From Paracoccaceae bacterium (GTDB lineage: Bacteria > Pseudomonadota > Alphaproteobacteria > Rhodobacterales > Rhodobacteraceae): DNA of 64,000 bases. The translations under genes were made by a program, and so were the position numbers. The notes under the pieces are model-generated. The model searched no databases, was not told the DNA's origin, and saw only the letters and a program-made list of their open reading frames with translations. This document shows, in pieces, positions 10,588 to 19,491 of this stretch; the first letter of the stretch is position 1; each line of letters begins with the position of its first letter. The DNA lies in the NCBI GenBank assembly GCA_028097405.1, contig JAOHEK010000006.1, positions 1 through 64,000 of the forward strand, given 5' to 3'.

Positions 10588-12666
10588 CTACCCATCAATT
10601 CTCGTCAGGTCGGCCACGCCAAGACAAGTCGCCGAAATCCGGTGCAACAGGTTCAATCGGTTTCGTCTTAGAATTGCATTTTCGGCGTTCACCTGAACAT
10701 CCTCGAAAAACGCATCAACCGGCCCACGCAAAGTTGCCATTGCCGCCATCGCAGCCCCGAAATCATCGCCCTTCATGGCCCTTGCGATCAAAGCCTCGAC
10801 CGCATCAAGCGCCTTAAACAACGCAACTTCCACCGGACCTTCGGCCAGCTTCGGATCGGGCCCGTACGAGTATTCCACCCCGTCTTTTTCCTCGGCCTGC
10901 TTCAGGATGTTATGAGCGCGCTTGAACCCTTGGGTCAGGTTCTCCCCATCCTCGGTGCCAAGGAAAGTTTGCAAAGCCTCGGCGCGTTTGACGAGCAGCG
11001 TCAGATCATCCGCATTTGGCATCGCCAAAGCGGCATCGATGACGTCAAAGCGGATGCCCTTGTCGCGCAGGTAGACCTTCAGGCGGTCATTGATGAACCC
11101 ATTCAGATCGCTGACGTCTGCCAAACGTCCATCACGCGGACCTGCGATCTCATTCGCGGCCTCAATCAGCTTGGCAAGTCCCAGACGATGTTTCCCATCC
11201 AAAACCAACCGAATAACACCCAAAGCCGCGCGCCTAAGTGCAAAAGGATCCTTCGAACCCGTCGGTTTCTCGTCAATGGCCCAGAATCCGGTCAACGTGT
11301 CGATCTTGTCGGCCAAAGCCACGGCGACCGACAAGGGCGCGCTTGGCACGTCGTCCGATGGCCCCAAGGGTTGGTAATGCTCGCGCGCGACGGCGGCAAT
11401 CTCGTCGGACAACTCGGCCTTTTGCGCGTAATATTCGCCCATGATCCCTTGCAGTTCAGGAAACTCATAAACCATCTCGGATGACAGATCGGCCTTGGCA
11501 ATCAGCGCTGCCGTCTGCGCCTCATCCGCGTCAGCCCCAACCAAAGGCGCGATTTCGCGGGCCAGTTTTGAGATGCGCTTGATCCGCTCTTGCACACTGC
11601 CCAGTTTGTTGTGAAACGTCACATTGGCCAGCTGGTCGGTCCAACTGGTGATATCGACGGAAGCGACGCGCAGGTCGTTTTCCCAGAAAAACTTGGCATC
11701 CGCCAAGCGCGCCGACAGCACCTTTTGGTTGCCCGCCAGAATAGTCGCGCCGCTGTCTGCCGTTTCGCGGTTGGCCACGGTGACAAAATGCGTGATGCGT
11801 CCTTGCTTGTCCTTCACTGAAAAGAACTTTTGATGCTCCTTCATCGAGGTTTGCAGCACCTCAGCCGGCAATTCCAGAAAATCCGCGCCAATCGCGCCCA
11901 TCAAGGCCACGGGCCATTCCACAAGCCCGGCCACTTCGGCCAAAAGCCCCTTGTCTTCCACAACGTCCAGCCCTTGGGCAAAGGCCATCTGCGTCGCATC
12001 GTGCCAGATCGTCTCGGCACGATCTTCGGCAGACAGAACCACGAAAGCCGATTTCAGCTTGGCGTCGTAATCGTCAAAACCCGTCACCCGGATGGGATCC
12101 GGCGCCATAAAGCGGTGCCCATGGGTCGTGTCGCCCGCGCGGATACCCTCGATCTCAAAATCAACAATCGAAGCGCCCGCTTCGTCGCTTAGGATGCACA
12201 GAACAGAATGAAGCGGGCGCACCCACTTCAACGTGCCAGCGCCCCAGCGCATGGACTTGGGCCATGGGAAGTTGCGGATCGCGGCTTCCAGAACCTCGGC
12301 GATGATTTCAGACGCAGGACGCCCCTCACGCGCGATCACGGCAAACCAAACCTGCCCCTTTTTGTCGTCACGCGCTTCCAACTGATCTTTGCTCAGACCC
12401 GTCGAACGCAAGAATCCCTCCAACGCCTTTTCCGGCGCGTCTGTGCGCGGGCCTTTGCGCTCTTCCCGCGTGGCCGGGCTTTCTGCCAACAACCCTTCGA
12501 TGGCTAGGGTTAACCGTCGCGGCGTCGAAAAACCCGCCGCCCCGCCATAGGTCAAACCCGCCTCGACCAAACCATCGGTCACCAGACGCTTCAAATCTTC
12601 AGCCGCGCGTTTTTGCATTCGGGCCGGGATTTCTTCGGAAAATAGCTCGATCAAAAGATCAGGCAT
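10588..12666 (-). CDS. glyS: glycyl-tRNA synthetase, beta subunit
   Basis: GlyS is the tRNA-binding subunit of the bacterial alpha2beta2 glycyl-tRNA synthetase. The 692-residue length is normal. The N-terminus MPDLLIELFSEEIPARMQ is the classic family start. Other family segments seen are GFSTPRRLTL, PWPKSMRWG, FLELPAEVLQTSMKEHQKFF and the C-terminal anticodon-binding part ending in RNRLNLLHRIS. The start at 12666 is preceded by CAGGACC at a good distance; an upstream GTG at 12690 is less likely. It is the third gene of the glyQ - membrane protein - glyS unit, 66 bases after the small protein. Confidence 0.96.
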   Translation of the reverse strand: MPDLLIELFSEEIPARMQKRAAEDLKRLVTDGLVEAGLTYGGAAGFSTPRRLTLAIEGLLAESPATREERKGPRTDAPEKALEGFLRSTGLSKDQLEARDDKKGQVWFAVIAREGRPASEIIAEVLEAAIRNFPWPKSMRWGAGTLKWVRPLHSVLCILSDEAGASIVDFEIEGIRAGDTTHGHRFMAPDPIRVTGFDDYDAKLKSAFVVLSAEDRAETIWHDATQMAFAQGLDVVEDKGLLAEVAGLVEWPVALMGAIGADFLELPAEVLQTSMKEHQKFFSVKDKQGRITHFVTVANRETADSGATILAGNQKVLSARLADAKFFWENDLRVASVDITSWTDQLANVTFHNKLGSVQERIKRISKLAREIAPLVGADADEAQTAALIAKADLSSEMVYEFPELQGIMGEYYAQKAELSDEIAAVAREHYQPLGPSDDVPSAPLSVAVALADKIDTLTGFWAIDEKPTGSKDPFALRRAALGVIRLVLDGKHRLGLAKLIEAANEIAGPRDGRLADVSDLNGFINDRLKVYLRDKGIRFDVIDAALAMPNADDLTLLVKRAEALQTFLGTEDGENLTQGFKRAHNILKQAEEKDGVEYSYGPDPKLAEGPVEVALFKALDAVEALIARAMKGDDFGAAMAAMATLRGPVDAFFEDVQVNAENAILRRNRLNLLHRISATCLGVADLTRIDG

Positions 12667-12732
12667 GGGCGTGGTCCTGTTCGTTGGCACTTTGGGCGTT
12701 CGCGTCCCGCAGCAGTCTCTGTCTGGAAATGC

Positions 12733-13263
12733 TCATTCGGTCGTATCCGGCTGCGGTGGGCATTCGGGCGGCAGGGGATCGCCATCAAACGCCTTTTCGC
12801 CGCATATGTTCATCTGGTGCCAGACATAGCCGCGCCCGTCTTCGGTCACAGCCACGACCCGGTCAAAGCCGTAAATCACATTGGCCGTGCCAAGAAAGGC
12901 AATCGCGGTTTCCTCTTCCAAGGCGTCTCCGACGACATTGGCATCGAAACATTCGAACCAGCCCGGCGCAACGGTCGGGACGGCACCATCGTAAAGCTTG
13001 TAGGTTTCGGTCAACAGGGCTTGGCTTAAGGGCGTCGTGAAACAAGCGCGATACCGCAAAGGCGAGCTGATCGCATCAATGGCCTCGAACCCCTCATGGG
13101 GGATGGCTTCCGGCATGTCTGTCACAACCGAGGTCAGCTGCACGTCTTCAATGCCCGCCGCCTGAACTTCGGAATAAAACCCGTAGACCTGTAGGTAATA
13201 CATGCCAGCGCCACCGACGACGGCGACAAGTGCCAGAAAGATCACCAGAATTTTTCCGTTCAT
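12733..13263 (-). CDS. membrane-anchored hypothetical protein between glyQ and glyS (DUF6446-like)
   Basis: The 176-residue protein has one N-terminal transmembrane segment (about residues 4-23, [20 protein letters not shown]) and a soluble part that should face the periplasm. The soluble part contains four cysteines, including RACFTTPLS, WFECFDAN, NICGEK and PECPPQP, which could form disulfides. I believe it belongs to the DUF6446 family of Rhodobacterales but cannot confirm this. Its ATG shares one base with the glyQ stop (TGATG), so it is translated together with the synthetase subunits. Its function and its link to glycine charging are unknown. Confidence 0.75.
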   Translation of the reverse strand: MNGKILVIFLALVAVVGGAGMYYLQVYGFYSEVQAAGIEDVQLTSVVTDMPEAIPHEGFEAIDAISSPLRYRACFTTPLSQALLTETYKLYDGAVPTVAPGWFECFDANVVGDALEEETAIAFLGTANVIYGFDRVVAVTEDGRGYVWHQMNICGEKAFDGDPLPPECPPQPDTTE

Positions 13264-14189
13264 CACACCAGGGCCCCCGCCGCTTCAGTGGTGACAAAGG
13301 CGTCTGCACAAGCCTTCGCAAGCGCGCGCACGCGTCCGATATAGGCTTGGCGTTCCGTGACCGAGATCACACCGCGCGCATCCAGCAAGTTGAACACGTG
13401 GCTGGCTTTGATGCATTGATCATAGGCCGGGTGTGCCATGACGATGCGCTTGGCCGTCTTGGGGTCGATATCTTCGGCGGCCAGAATACGGGCGCATTCG
13501 GCTTCGGCGTCCTTGAAGTGCTGCAAAAGCACATCCGTGTCTGCCACATCGAAATTCCAGCGCGAATATTCCTGTTCGGTCTGTTTGAAGATGTCGCCAT
13601 AGGTCAGCGCGATCGAAGCCGAAGGATCGTTGAACGGCATATCCATCACGTGATCCACACCCAAAACATACATCGCCAATCGCTCAAGCCCATAGGTCAA
13701 CTCACCCGACACAGGCTTACAATCATGCCCGCCAACCTGTTGAAAATAGGTGAACTGGCTGACTTCCATCCCGTCGCACCAGACTTCCCAGCCAAGGCCC
13801 CATGCCCCAAGGGTCGGACTTTCCCAATCGTCTTCGACAAACCGGATGTCGTGCAGGGCCATATCGATGCCGATCGCCTCAAGCGAGCCAAGGTAAAGCG
13901 CTTGCAAATCGGGCGGCGAGGGTTTGATCAACACCTGATACTGACAGTAATGCTGCAAGCGGTTCGGGTTCTCGCCGTACCGCCCGTCGGTCGGACGCCG
14001 CGAGGGCTGCACATAAGCCGCAGCCCATGATTTCGATCCAAGTGCGCGCAGTGTAGTCGCCGGGTGAAAAGTACCTGCCCCCACTTCCATGTCATAGGGC
14101 TGCAAAATAGCGCAGCCCTTCGCGGCCCAATAGGCCTGAAGACGCAGGATGATTTCCTGAAAACTGGTCGGACGCTCGACTGCGGCCAT
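13263..14189 (-). CDS. glyQ: glycyl-tRNA synthetase, alpha subunit
   Basis: GlyQ is the catalytic class II aminoacyl-tRNA synthetase subunit that forms glycyl-adenylate. The 308 residues contain [20 protein letters not shown], the class II motif 2 region [28 protein letters not shown], and FTYFQQVGG in the active site, and [16 protein letters not shown] near motif 3. It is the first gene of the operon. The upstream region contains an imperfect palindromic element at 14288-14393, outside the likely promoter. Confidence 0.97.
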   Translation of the reverse strand: MAAVERPTSFQEIILRLQAYWAAKGCAILQPYDMEVGAGTFHPATTLRALGSKSWAAAYVQPSRRPTDGRYGENPNRLQHYCQYQVLIKPSPPDLQALYLGSLEAIGIDMALHDIRFVEDDWESPTLGAWGLGWEVWCDGMEVSQFTYFQQVGGHDCKPVSGELTYGLERLAMYVLGVDHVMDMPFNDPSASIALTYGDIFKQTEQEYSRWNFDVADTDVLLQHFKDAEAECARILAAEDIDPKTAKRIVMAHPAYDQCIKASHVFNLLDARGVISVTERQAYIGRVRALAKACADAFVTTEAAGALV

Positions 14190-14287
14190 GGGGGCACCTC
14201 GCGGGGAAATTTGTGCTCTGAATAGGCAAGGCAGAGGGCACGGTCAATCGCGTGCTAGAATCCGCGTGCAACCGCGCGCGGCTCTGG

Positions 14288-14393
14288 TATAGCGTGTTGC
14301 GCTTAATCAGATTCTAACGAGCACAAAAAACGCGTTTGAGCGTAGCAAGAGGCCGCGTTCTTTTGTTTCCGTTCAAACGCAACATGCTCTAGA
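14288..14393. repeat. imperfect palindromic intergenic element (REP/MITE-like)
   Basis: The left arm (about 14288-14333) begins TATAGCGTGTTGCGCTT and the right arm (14353-14393), read on the other strand, begins TCTAGAGCATGTTGCGTTTG. The inner parts also match (CACAAAAAACGCG against ACAAAAGAACGCG). The element sits in the 263-base gap between the divergent glyQ and SPOR-protein genes. No coding capacity is visible. TAGAGCATGTTGCG-type sequences recur in related genomes as far as I recall, but only one copy is seen in this window. Confidence 0.5.
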
Positions 14394-14452
14394 ACGGAAC
14401 ATCAGGGCCCTTGGGGGGTCAACGACACGAAAGTGATATGGGACCGGGGACG

Positions 14453-16144
14453 ATGCAACACCTGCTGCGTTTGGCTGCTTTTCTTTTCTTGAGTTTTTGG
14501 ACGGCTGCCGCAACGGCGCAAAGTTGGGTCCAGATCGAGGCACAACCGTCGGAAGCCCGCGTGCTGGAACGTGCGGGCGACTATGCAACCCGTCTGGATA
14601 ACGTGCAGGCCTTCCGCACTGGATCGAACTGGCATGTCGTCGTCCTTGGCCCCTTTGACGAACCCGAAGCCCAACAAATCTTGCGGCAATTACGTGCCGC
14701 GCGCCAGATACCTAGGGATGCGTTCATTTCAGACGGGCGGACGTTTAGGTCTCAAGTGTTTGGCGGGGTCGCTGCAACAGCGCGCAACCCCAATCCGGAC
14801 GCACCGCCCATCATTCTAGAGCCGGGTGAAGAAACACCCGCCGAAGCCCGCCAAGGCGAGCGGTCCCTTACCCGCGACGACCGCGCGCAGCTTCAGGTCG
14901 CGCTTCGTTGGGAAGGGTTTTACAATTCGACCATCGATGCCTCGTTCGGCCCCGGCACGCGCCGCGCCATGGCGGCGTGGCAATCGGCGAACGGGTTTGA
15001 AGCCACCGGCATTCTAACGACACTGCAACGCACAGCCCTGGTAGAAGGCTATCTAAGCGTGCTCGACAGTCTTGCCTTGGCACCGATTATCGACGCGAAC
15101 GCCGGGATCGAAATCAACCTCCCCACGGGCTTGGTCGCGTTTGACCGCTATAACGCTCCCTTCGTCAATTACAGCGCCACAACCGAGGACGACGTCAGGG
15201 TCATTCTAATCAGCCAGACCGGTGACGGAAACACGCTTGCAGCCCTCTATGACATCATGCAGACGCTGGAAATCGTGCCTTTGGACGGATCACGCGCCCT
15301 ACGGAACAATTCTTTCACGCTGGAAGGCGCGAACGACGAAATCATTTCGCATACCTTCGTGCGGATCGCAGGCAACGCCATCAAAGGGTTTGCGCTGATC
15401 TGGCCCGCAGGAGACGAGAAACGGTTCCGACTGGCGCTTGATGCAATGCAGGCCACCTTCCGAACAAGCGACGCCGTTTTGCCCGATAGCGCAGGTCAGA
15501 CCGAGCAAAACATCGATCTTCTGTCCGGGCTTGAAATCCGGCGGGCGGATCGGGCGCGCTCGGGCTTTTACATCGATGGCGACGGCGCGGTTCTGACCAC
15601 GCTAGAAGCCGTAGGCCAATGCGGGCGCATCACACTGGACGATGAAACCGACGCAGTAATCACCGCTCAGGATACCGGCCTGGGCTTGGCGCTATTAACG
15701 CCTACGACGGCCCTGTCGCCTTTGTCGGTTGCGAAATTGGCGACGGCTCAGCCCCGACTTCAGGCGGATATCGCCATTGCGGGCTATAGCTTTGGTGGCG
15801 TTTTATCGGCCCCCACGCTGACCTATGGCACCTTGGCCGATCTGAAAGGCCTGAATGGCGACACCCGCGTTCAACGCTTAAGCGTCACAAGCGAACCCAG
15901 CGACGCAGGTGGCCCGGTGTTTGCCGGATCGGGTGCTGTGACGGGCATGTTGCTGAACCGCGAAAACGACGGGCGACGACTGCCCGATGACGTGGCCTTT
16001 GCCGCCGATGCATCCGTATTGGCCGCCTTTCTGTCAGAAAACGGAGTATCCATTTCCGCCATCGACCTTGGAGCAGACATCGCACCAGAAGACCTAACAC
16101 TTCTGGCCGCCGATATGACCGTTCTGGTCAGCTGCTGGAACTAA
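14453..16144 (+). CDS. SPOR / peptidoglycan-binding protein with inactive trypsin-like domain
   Basis: The 563-residue protein starts with a signal peptide (MQHLLRLAAFLFLSFW, cleavage after ATAQ). Residues about 25-95 are SPOR-like (WHVVVLGPFDEPEAQQILRQL), residues about 140-205 are a PG_binding_1 domain (LQVALRWEGFYNSTIDASFG, then RAMAAWQSANGF), and residues about 365-560 look like a trypsin-like fold. In that last part the histidine site reads VLTTLEAV instead of VLTAAHCV, the aspartate site reads GLGLALLTP, and the serine site reads SDAGGPVF instead of GDSGGP. All three catalytic residues appear lost. It is probably a periplasmic wall-associated protein. ATG 14453 was chosen for the signal peptide; ATG 14438 and TTG 14411 are alternatives. 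Confidence 0.8.
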   Translation: MQHLLRLAAFLFLSFWTAAATAQSWVQIEAQPSEARVLERAGDYATRLDNVQAFRTGSNWHVVVLGPFDEPEAQQILRQLRAARQIPRDAFISDGRTFRSQVFGGVAATARNPNPDAPPIILEPGEETPAEARQGERSLTRDDRAQLQVALRWEGFYNSTIDASFGPGTRRAMAAWQSANGFEATGILTTLQRTALVEGYLSVLDSLALAPIIDANAGIEINLPTGLVAFDRYNAPFVNYSATTEDDVRVILISQTGDGNTLAALYDIMQTLEIVPLDGSRALRNNSFTLEGANDEIISHTFVRIAGNAIKGFALIWPAGDEKRFRLALDAMQATFRTSDAVLPDSAGQTEQNIDLLSGLEIRRADRARSGFYIDGDGAVLTTLEAVGQCGRITLDDETDAVITAQDTGLGLALLTPTTALSPLSVAKLATAQPRLQADIAIAGYSFGGVLSAPTLTYGTLADLKGLNGDTRVQRLSVTSEPSDAGGPVFAGSGAVTGMLLNRENDGRRLPDDVAFAADASVLAAFLSENGVSISAIDLGADIAPEDLTLLAADMTVLVSCWN

Positions 16145-16227
16145 AGTGACCTGCTTGATCTGATCAAGCGCCTATCGGCGCACAGTTTCAATTTGTCCGC
16201 AGAGGCTCGCTGATTGCGCGCCCTCTT

Positions 16228-17676
16228 TTACGCCCGCCAAAACCGAGACGTGAACAACACGAAGACCACCAGCAGTTCCAGACGTCCAACCAACATAGCC
16301 GACAGCAAAATCCACTTGGCAGTATCGTTCAGCGTTGCGAAATTCCCGACGGGTCCAATCGTATCCCCCAGCCCCGGGCCGACGTTCGCGATGGCCGTTG
16401 CAGCACCGCTGACCGAGGTGATGAAATCAAGGCCCGTCGCCGACAACAACACCGCCACCACACCCAACGTCACCATGAACAGTGTCAAAAACACCATAAC
16501 CGACGAAATCACGTCTTCGCTGACCGAGCGGCCTGCGTATTTCAACTGATAAACCCCATGGGGGCTATGGATCCGGCGGATCTGGTTGGCGATTGAGCTG
16601 AACAGCAATTGGTAGCGAAAGATCTTGACCGAACAACAGGTCGATCCCGCGCAGCCCCCGATCAGACCGGCAAAAAAGAAGATGGCCACAGGAAAGCCGC
16701 CCCATCCCTGATAATCCGTACTGGAAAAACCGGTGCCGGTCATAATCGACGTCAAATTGAACGCAGCTTCGCGAAACGCCACATAAAAATCGTGATCCAC
16801 CAAGACCACCCGAAAGCCCGCGACAATCAGAATAAGCACGAAAAGCGTTCCTACAAAGGTCCGCACCTGACTATCGCTTAGGATGGGTTGCGTCGCTCCT
16901 GCCAGCAGCTGCACGTAGCGCACAAAGGGCAGACTGGCGAGGATCATGAACACCATCGCCACCAGCTCGATCTGGCCTTGATAGATTTCGAACGACATAT
17001 CATGGGTCGAAAACCCACCTGTCGCGATTGTGGTCATCGCAAGGTTGATCGCATCGAACAGCGTCATGCCACTGGCCAAATAGGCCAGCCCGCACGAGAC
17101 GGTCAGCACCAGATACACAACCGAAATTCGGGTCGCGATTTCGCCCGCGCGCGGCAAAACCTTGCCGTCGGTGTCAAAACTCTCGGATCGGAAAATCTGC
17201 ATACCGCCCACACGCAGTTCGGGCAAAAACGCCATGGCAACGACGATAATACCAATGCCACCAAACCATTGCAGCATCGACCGCCACAGCAACAACCCAA
17301 CCGGAAGGTCATCAAGACCCGAAAACACCGTTGATCCAGTGGTGGTCAGACCGGACATTGACTCGAAATAGGAATCCGTAATGTTCGCGCCCGTTGCACC
17401 AAACATGAAAGGCAAGGCACCGAAGATCGGCAAGACGACCCAAACCCCGGTGGTCAGCACAAACAACTGCTGCGTCCTCATGCCCCCCGACACTGCGTTC
17501 GCGCAGGCCAGCGCAATCATACCACCGATCAAGACCGTGATGATCATCGCTTCCAGAAATGCGCCAGCGTGATCATTGCCCGCGTACAAGTCCGCCAGCA
17601 TCGGGATCACCATCGTCATCCCAAGCAAGGCCACCAAGAGCCCAATCAGATATCCAACCGGTCGGAAATCAAACAT
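16228..17676 (-). CDS. trkH: TrkH-family potassium uptake channel subunit
   Basis: The 482-residue inner membrane protein is the K+-translocating subunit of a Trk/Ktr system. Four pore loops are visible, each with a selectivity-filter glycine: SGLTTTGSTVF, TIATGGFSTHDMS, SIMTGTGFSSTDYQ and ANVGPGLGDTIGP. Conserved WRSMLQWFGGIGIIV and GGCAGSTCCSVKIFRYQ are also present. It usually works with the NAD-binding TrkA, which is not in this window. The start MFDFRPVGYLIGLL at 17676 is the family start; a TTG at 17712 would overlap the upstream gene by a few bases and cannot be excluded. Confidence 0.93.
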   Translation of the reverse strand: MFDFRPVGYLIGLLVALLGMTMVIPMLADLYAGNDHAGAFLEAMIITVLIGGMIALACANAVSGGMRTQQLFVLTTGVWVVLPIFGALPFMFGATGANITDSYFESMSGLTTTGSTVFSGLDDLPVGLLLWRSMLQWFGGIGIIVVAMAFLPELRVGGMQIFRSESFDTDGKVLPRAGEIATRISVVYLVLTVSCGLAYLASGMTLFDAINLAMTTIATGGFSTHDMSFEIYQGQIELVAMVFMILASLPFVRYVQLLAGATQPILSDSQVRTFVGTLFVLILIVAGFRVVLVDHDFYVAFREAAFNLTSIMTGTGFSSTDYQGWGGFPVAIFFFAGLIGGCAGSTCCSVKIFRYQLLFSSIANQIRRIHSPHGVYQLKYAGRSVSEDVISSVMVFLTLFMVTLGVVAVLLSATGLDFITSVSGAATAIANVGPGLGDTIGPVGNFATLNDTAKWILLSAMLVGRLELLVVFVLFTSRFWRA

Positions 17677-17708
17677 GGGGCGAGACTTGTCGCGCCTAAA
17701 GGGGGGTG

Positions 17709-18284
17709 TCAACCGCCATAGGCCAGAGCGCGTTCCGCGTCATTCTGACGTTCTGGCTTCGCAACAGCCCTGCCCGATGCATCGAAAAACGGCGTCTTCT
17801 TGTATTTCCCTGTGGCTAAGACCGGCAAGGCCCGCCCGATGAACGACAGGATCAAACGCCTCATACTCCCCGCATCACCTTCCACATGGGCCGTCGCATC
17901 CTTGCGATGAACCCGCGCCAAGATCGGCCCTATTAGTTCCGGGTCCTTAATCGAGCGCACCAGAAAGCCCACAAAAGGTACCACTCGTTTGGGCGCTGTG
18001 TTGCCCATGGGCGTATTACAGCAGGTGGTCGACCAGCGGATCGGCCCCTTGTCGGACAGCCGAAGCGCCTTCAGGTTCCCGTCTCCTTTCACAAACGTCA
18101 CCTTGTCCGGCGTCGTCTGAAACAAGTCGGTTCCACCAGCATCGTCAGCTAGCTCATAGCGATCCAAATGCCGCAAAAAAGCCTGACAGGACGCACAGTA
18201 ACAAATGCACCGCGTCCCCGTCACCGGAGCCAATCGCGCCTCGACCGCACCGCAGTCGCACGTCCATGTTGTTTCGTTTGACAT
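17709..18284 (-). CDS. GFA-like zinc protein (DUF6151-like)
   Basis: The 191-residue protein has the cysteine layout of the glutathione-dependent formaldehyde-activating (GFA/CENP-V) fold: CDCG at residues 9-12, CICYCASCQAFLRHL near 27-41, and STTCCNTPMGN near 85-95. These cysteines should bind zinc. Members of this group with the C-terminal extension are labelled DUF6151; no reaction is known. It lies upstream of trkH on the same strand with the reading frames nearly touching, so co-transcription is likely. Confidence 0.78.
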   Translation of the reverse strand: MSNETTWTCDCGAVEARLAPVTGTRCICYCASCQAFLRHLDRYELADDAGGTDLFQTTPDKVTFVKGDGNLKALRLSDKGPIRWSTTCCNTPMGNTAPKRVVPFVGFLVRSIKDPELIGPILARVHRKDATAHVEGDAGSMRRLILSFIGRALPVLATGKYKKTPFFDASGRAVAKPERQNDAERALAYGG

Positions 18285-18349
18285 AGAGGGAAGCTTACAG
18301 CGGTCTGTGATTTAGGGCCATAGGCATACGCAAGGATGCGCCGAATGCC

Positions 18350-18748
18350 TTACTTTATCTGTTTCTTGATGCCCGCGATTGTCGTGTCGAGTGATTTCAT
18401 CGCGACGCTAAGTCGTTCTTGCAGCGCCAATGCGCCGTCGAGCCGTAATTGCAGATCGTTGATCGGCGATGGAATGTTCGTTTGGGGTTCCGGCTCGAAT
18501 CTAGCGGTTATCAGCTGCGCCAGGACACGCGAATTTACGGCGGCCATTTGGCTGGAAAGGTTATCTTCGATCAAAGGTCCAAGTGGATCGGGCCAAGGAT
18601 TATCATCGTCAGGATCTGGTATGAAATCACCAAGCCCAAGGGCATCCCAATGCATGATCTCCCATGCAAGTCTTGCATCCGATTTGCTGCCACCCCGACG
18701 AGCCCGATCAAATAAAGTAAGGCCAAATTGAACTGCCAAAGTGCTCAT
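18350..18748 (-). CDS. hypothetical protein
   Basis: I do not recognise this 132-residue protein. It starts MSTLAVQFGLTLFDRARRGG, has an acidic, proline-rich stretch in the middle (DFIPDPDDDNPWPDPLGP) and ends in a helical, probably coiled segment (LALQERLSVAMKSLDTTIAGIKKQ). There is no signal peptide or membrane segment. The start at 18748 is supported by AAAGGA about eight bases upstream; a longer frame to 18817 lacks one. It stands alone, with 272 bases of AT-richer sequence upstream that hold no other gene. Confidence 0.6.
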   Translation of the reverse strand: MSTLAVQFGLTLFDRARRGGSKSDARLAWEIMHWDALGLGDFIPDPDDDNPWPDPLGPLIEDNLSSQMAAVNSRVLAQLITARFEPEPQTNIPSPINDLQLRLDGALALQERLSVAMKSLDTTIAGIKKQIK

Positions 18749-19020
18749 ATTGAATATCCTTTGAAAACAGAATGATAAAAATAGAGTTTGATCCCCGAAT
18801 AAAACTGGGATCTGCATCGTAAAAAATACGCGTTTTTCTAAAAATTGAACAATAAGATTGAAGCGTAAGGCAGCAAAATTAAACTGTCAACGACGGCGTA
18901 GTAACTGCAACTAGGGTGCATCGCAGTTATGCCAAGAGATCGCGCCCCTTCACATTGCTGCCAAAACCATCCAAGATTCTAAAACAAGCGCGCCAGCCCC
19001 CCTGACTGAACCGTAAACCA

Positions 19021-19491
19021 CTACCCAAAAACCTTCTCCATCCGGCAGTTCTGTAACCTCACACCAAACCGCTCGACCACTTGGCGCTTAACCGCGCTCC
19101 AACCGTTCGCCGCAAACATCGGTTCGGCCAACAGACTGGCCTCGGTGTGAAGCGTCTGCACACCTGCCACTTTCGCTCGGCCCTCCAGAACCGCCAACAA
19201 TGCAGAAGCGATGCCCTTGCGATGAAACCTTGGCCCGACATAGGCCAGATCGATCAAGCCGCTCGCCTCAACCAACGTCATGAATCCGGCCACGGCATTA
19301 TCCCACTCGGCAACCACCACGCTCGACGCGGCCAACCGCCCGCGCCACTCTGGCCCCGAGGGCGCATGTTGGCACCACGCCTGACACTGCTCAACCGTAT
19401 AGACAGCCCCCGCGCCTTCATGCACAGCGTCATAGAACACCTGCCCCAAGGCCTCGGCGTCCCGCGCGTCGTAATCCCGAATGTGCAGCAT
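19021..19491 (-). CDS. GNAT-family N-acetyltransferase
   Basis: The 156-residue protein has the GNAT acetyl-CoA fold: IRDYDARDAEALGQVFYDAV at the start, VVVAEWDNAVAGFMTL for strands 3 and 4, the acetyl-CoA loop RFHRKGIASALLAVLE near residues 88-103, and TEASLLAEPMFAANGW for the last strand and helix. It resembles the YafP-type subgroup. The substrate is unknown. The ATG shares one base with the metZ stop (TGATG), so it is co-translated with metZ and under the same riboswitch. Confidence 0.85.
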   Translation of the reverse strand: MLHIRDYDARDAEALGQVFYDAVHEGAGAVYTVEQCQAWCQHAPSGPEWRGRLAASSVVVAEWDNAVAGFMTLVEASGLIDLAYVGPRFHRKGIASALLAVLEGRAKVAGVQTLHTEASLLAEPMFAANGWSAVKRQVVERFGVRLQNCRMEKVFG

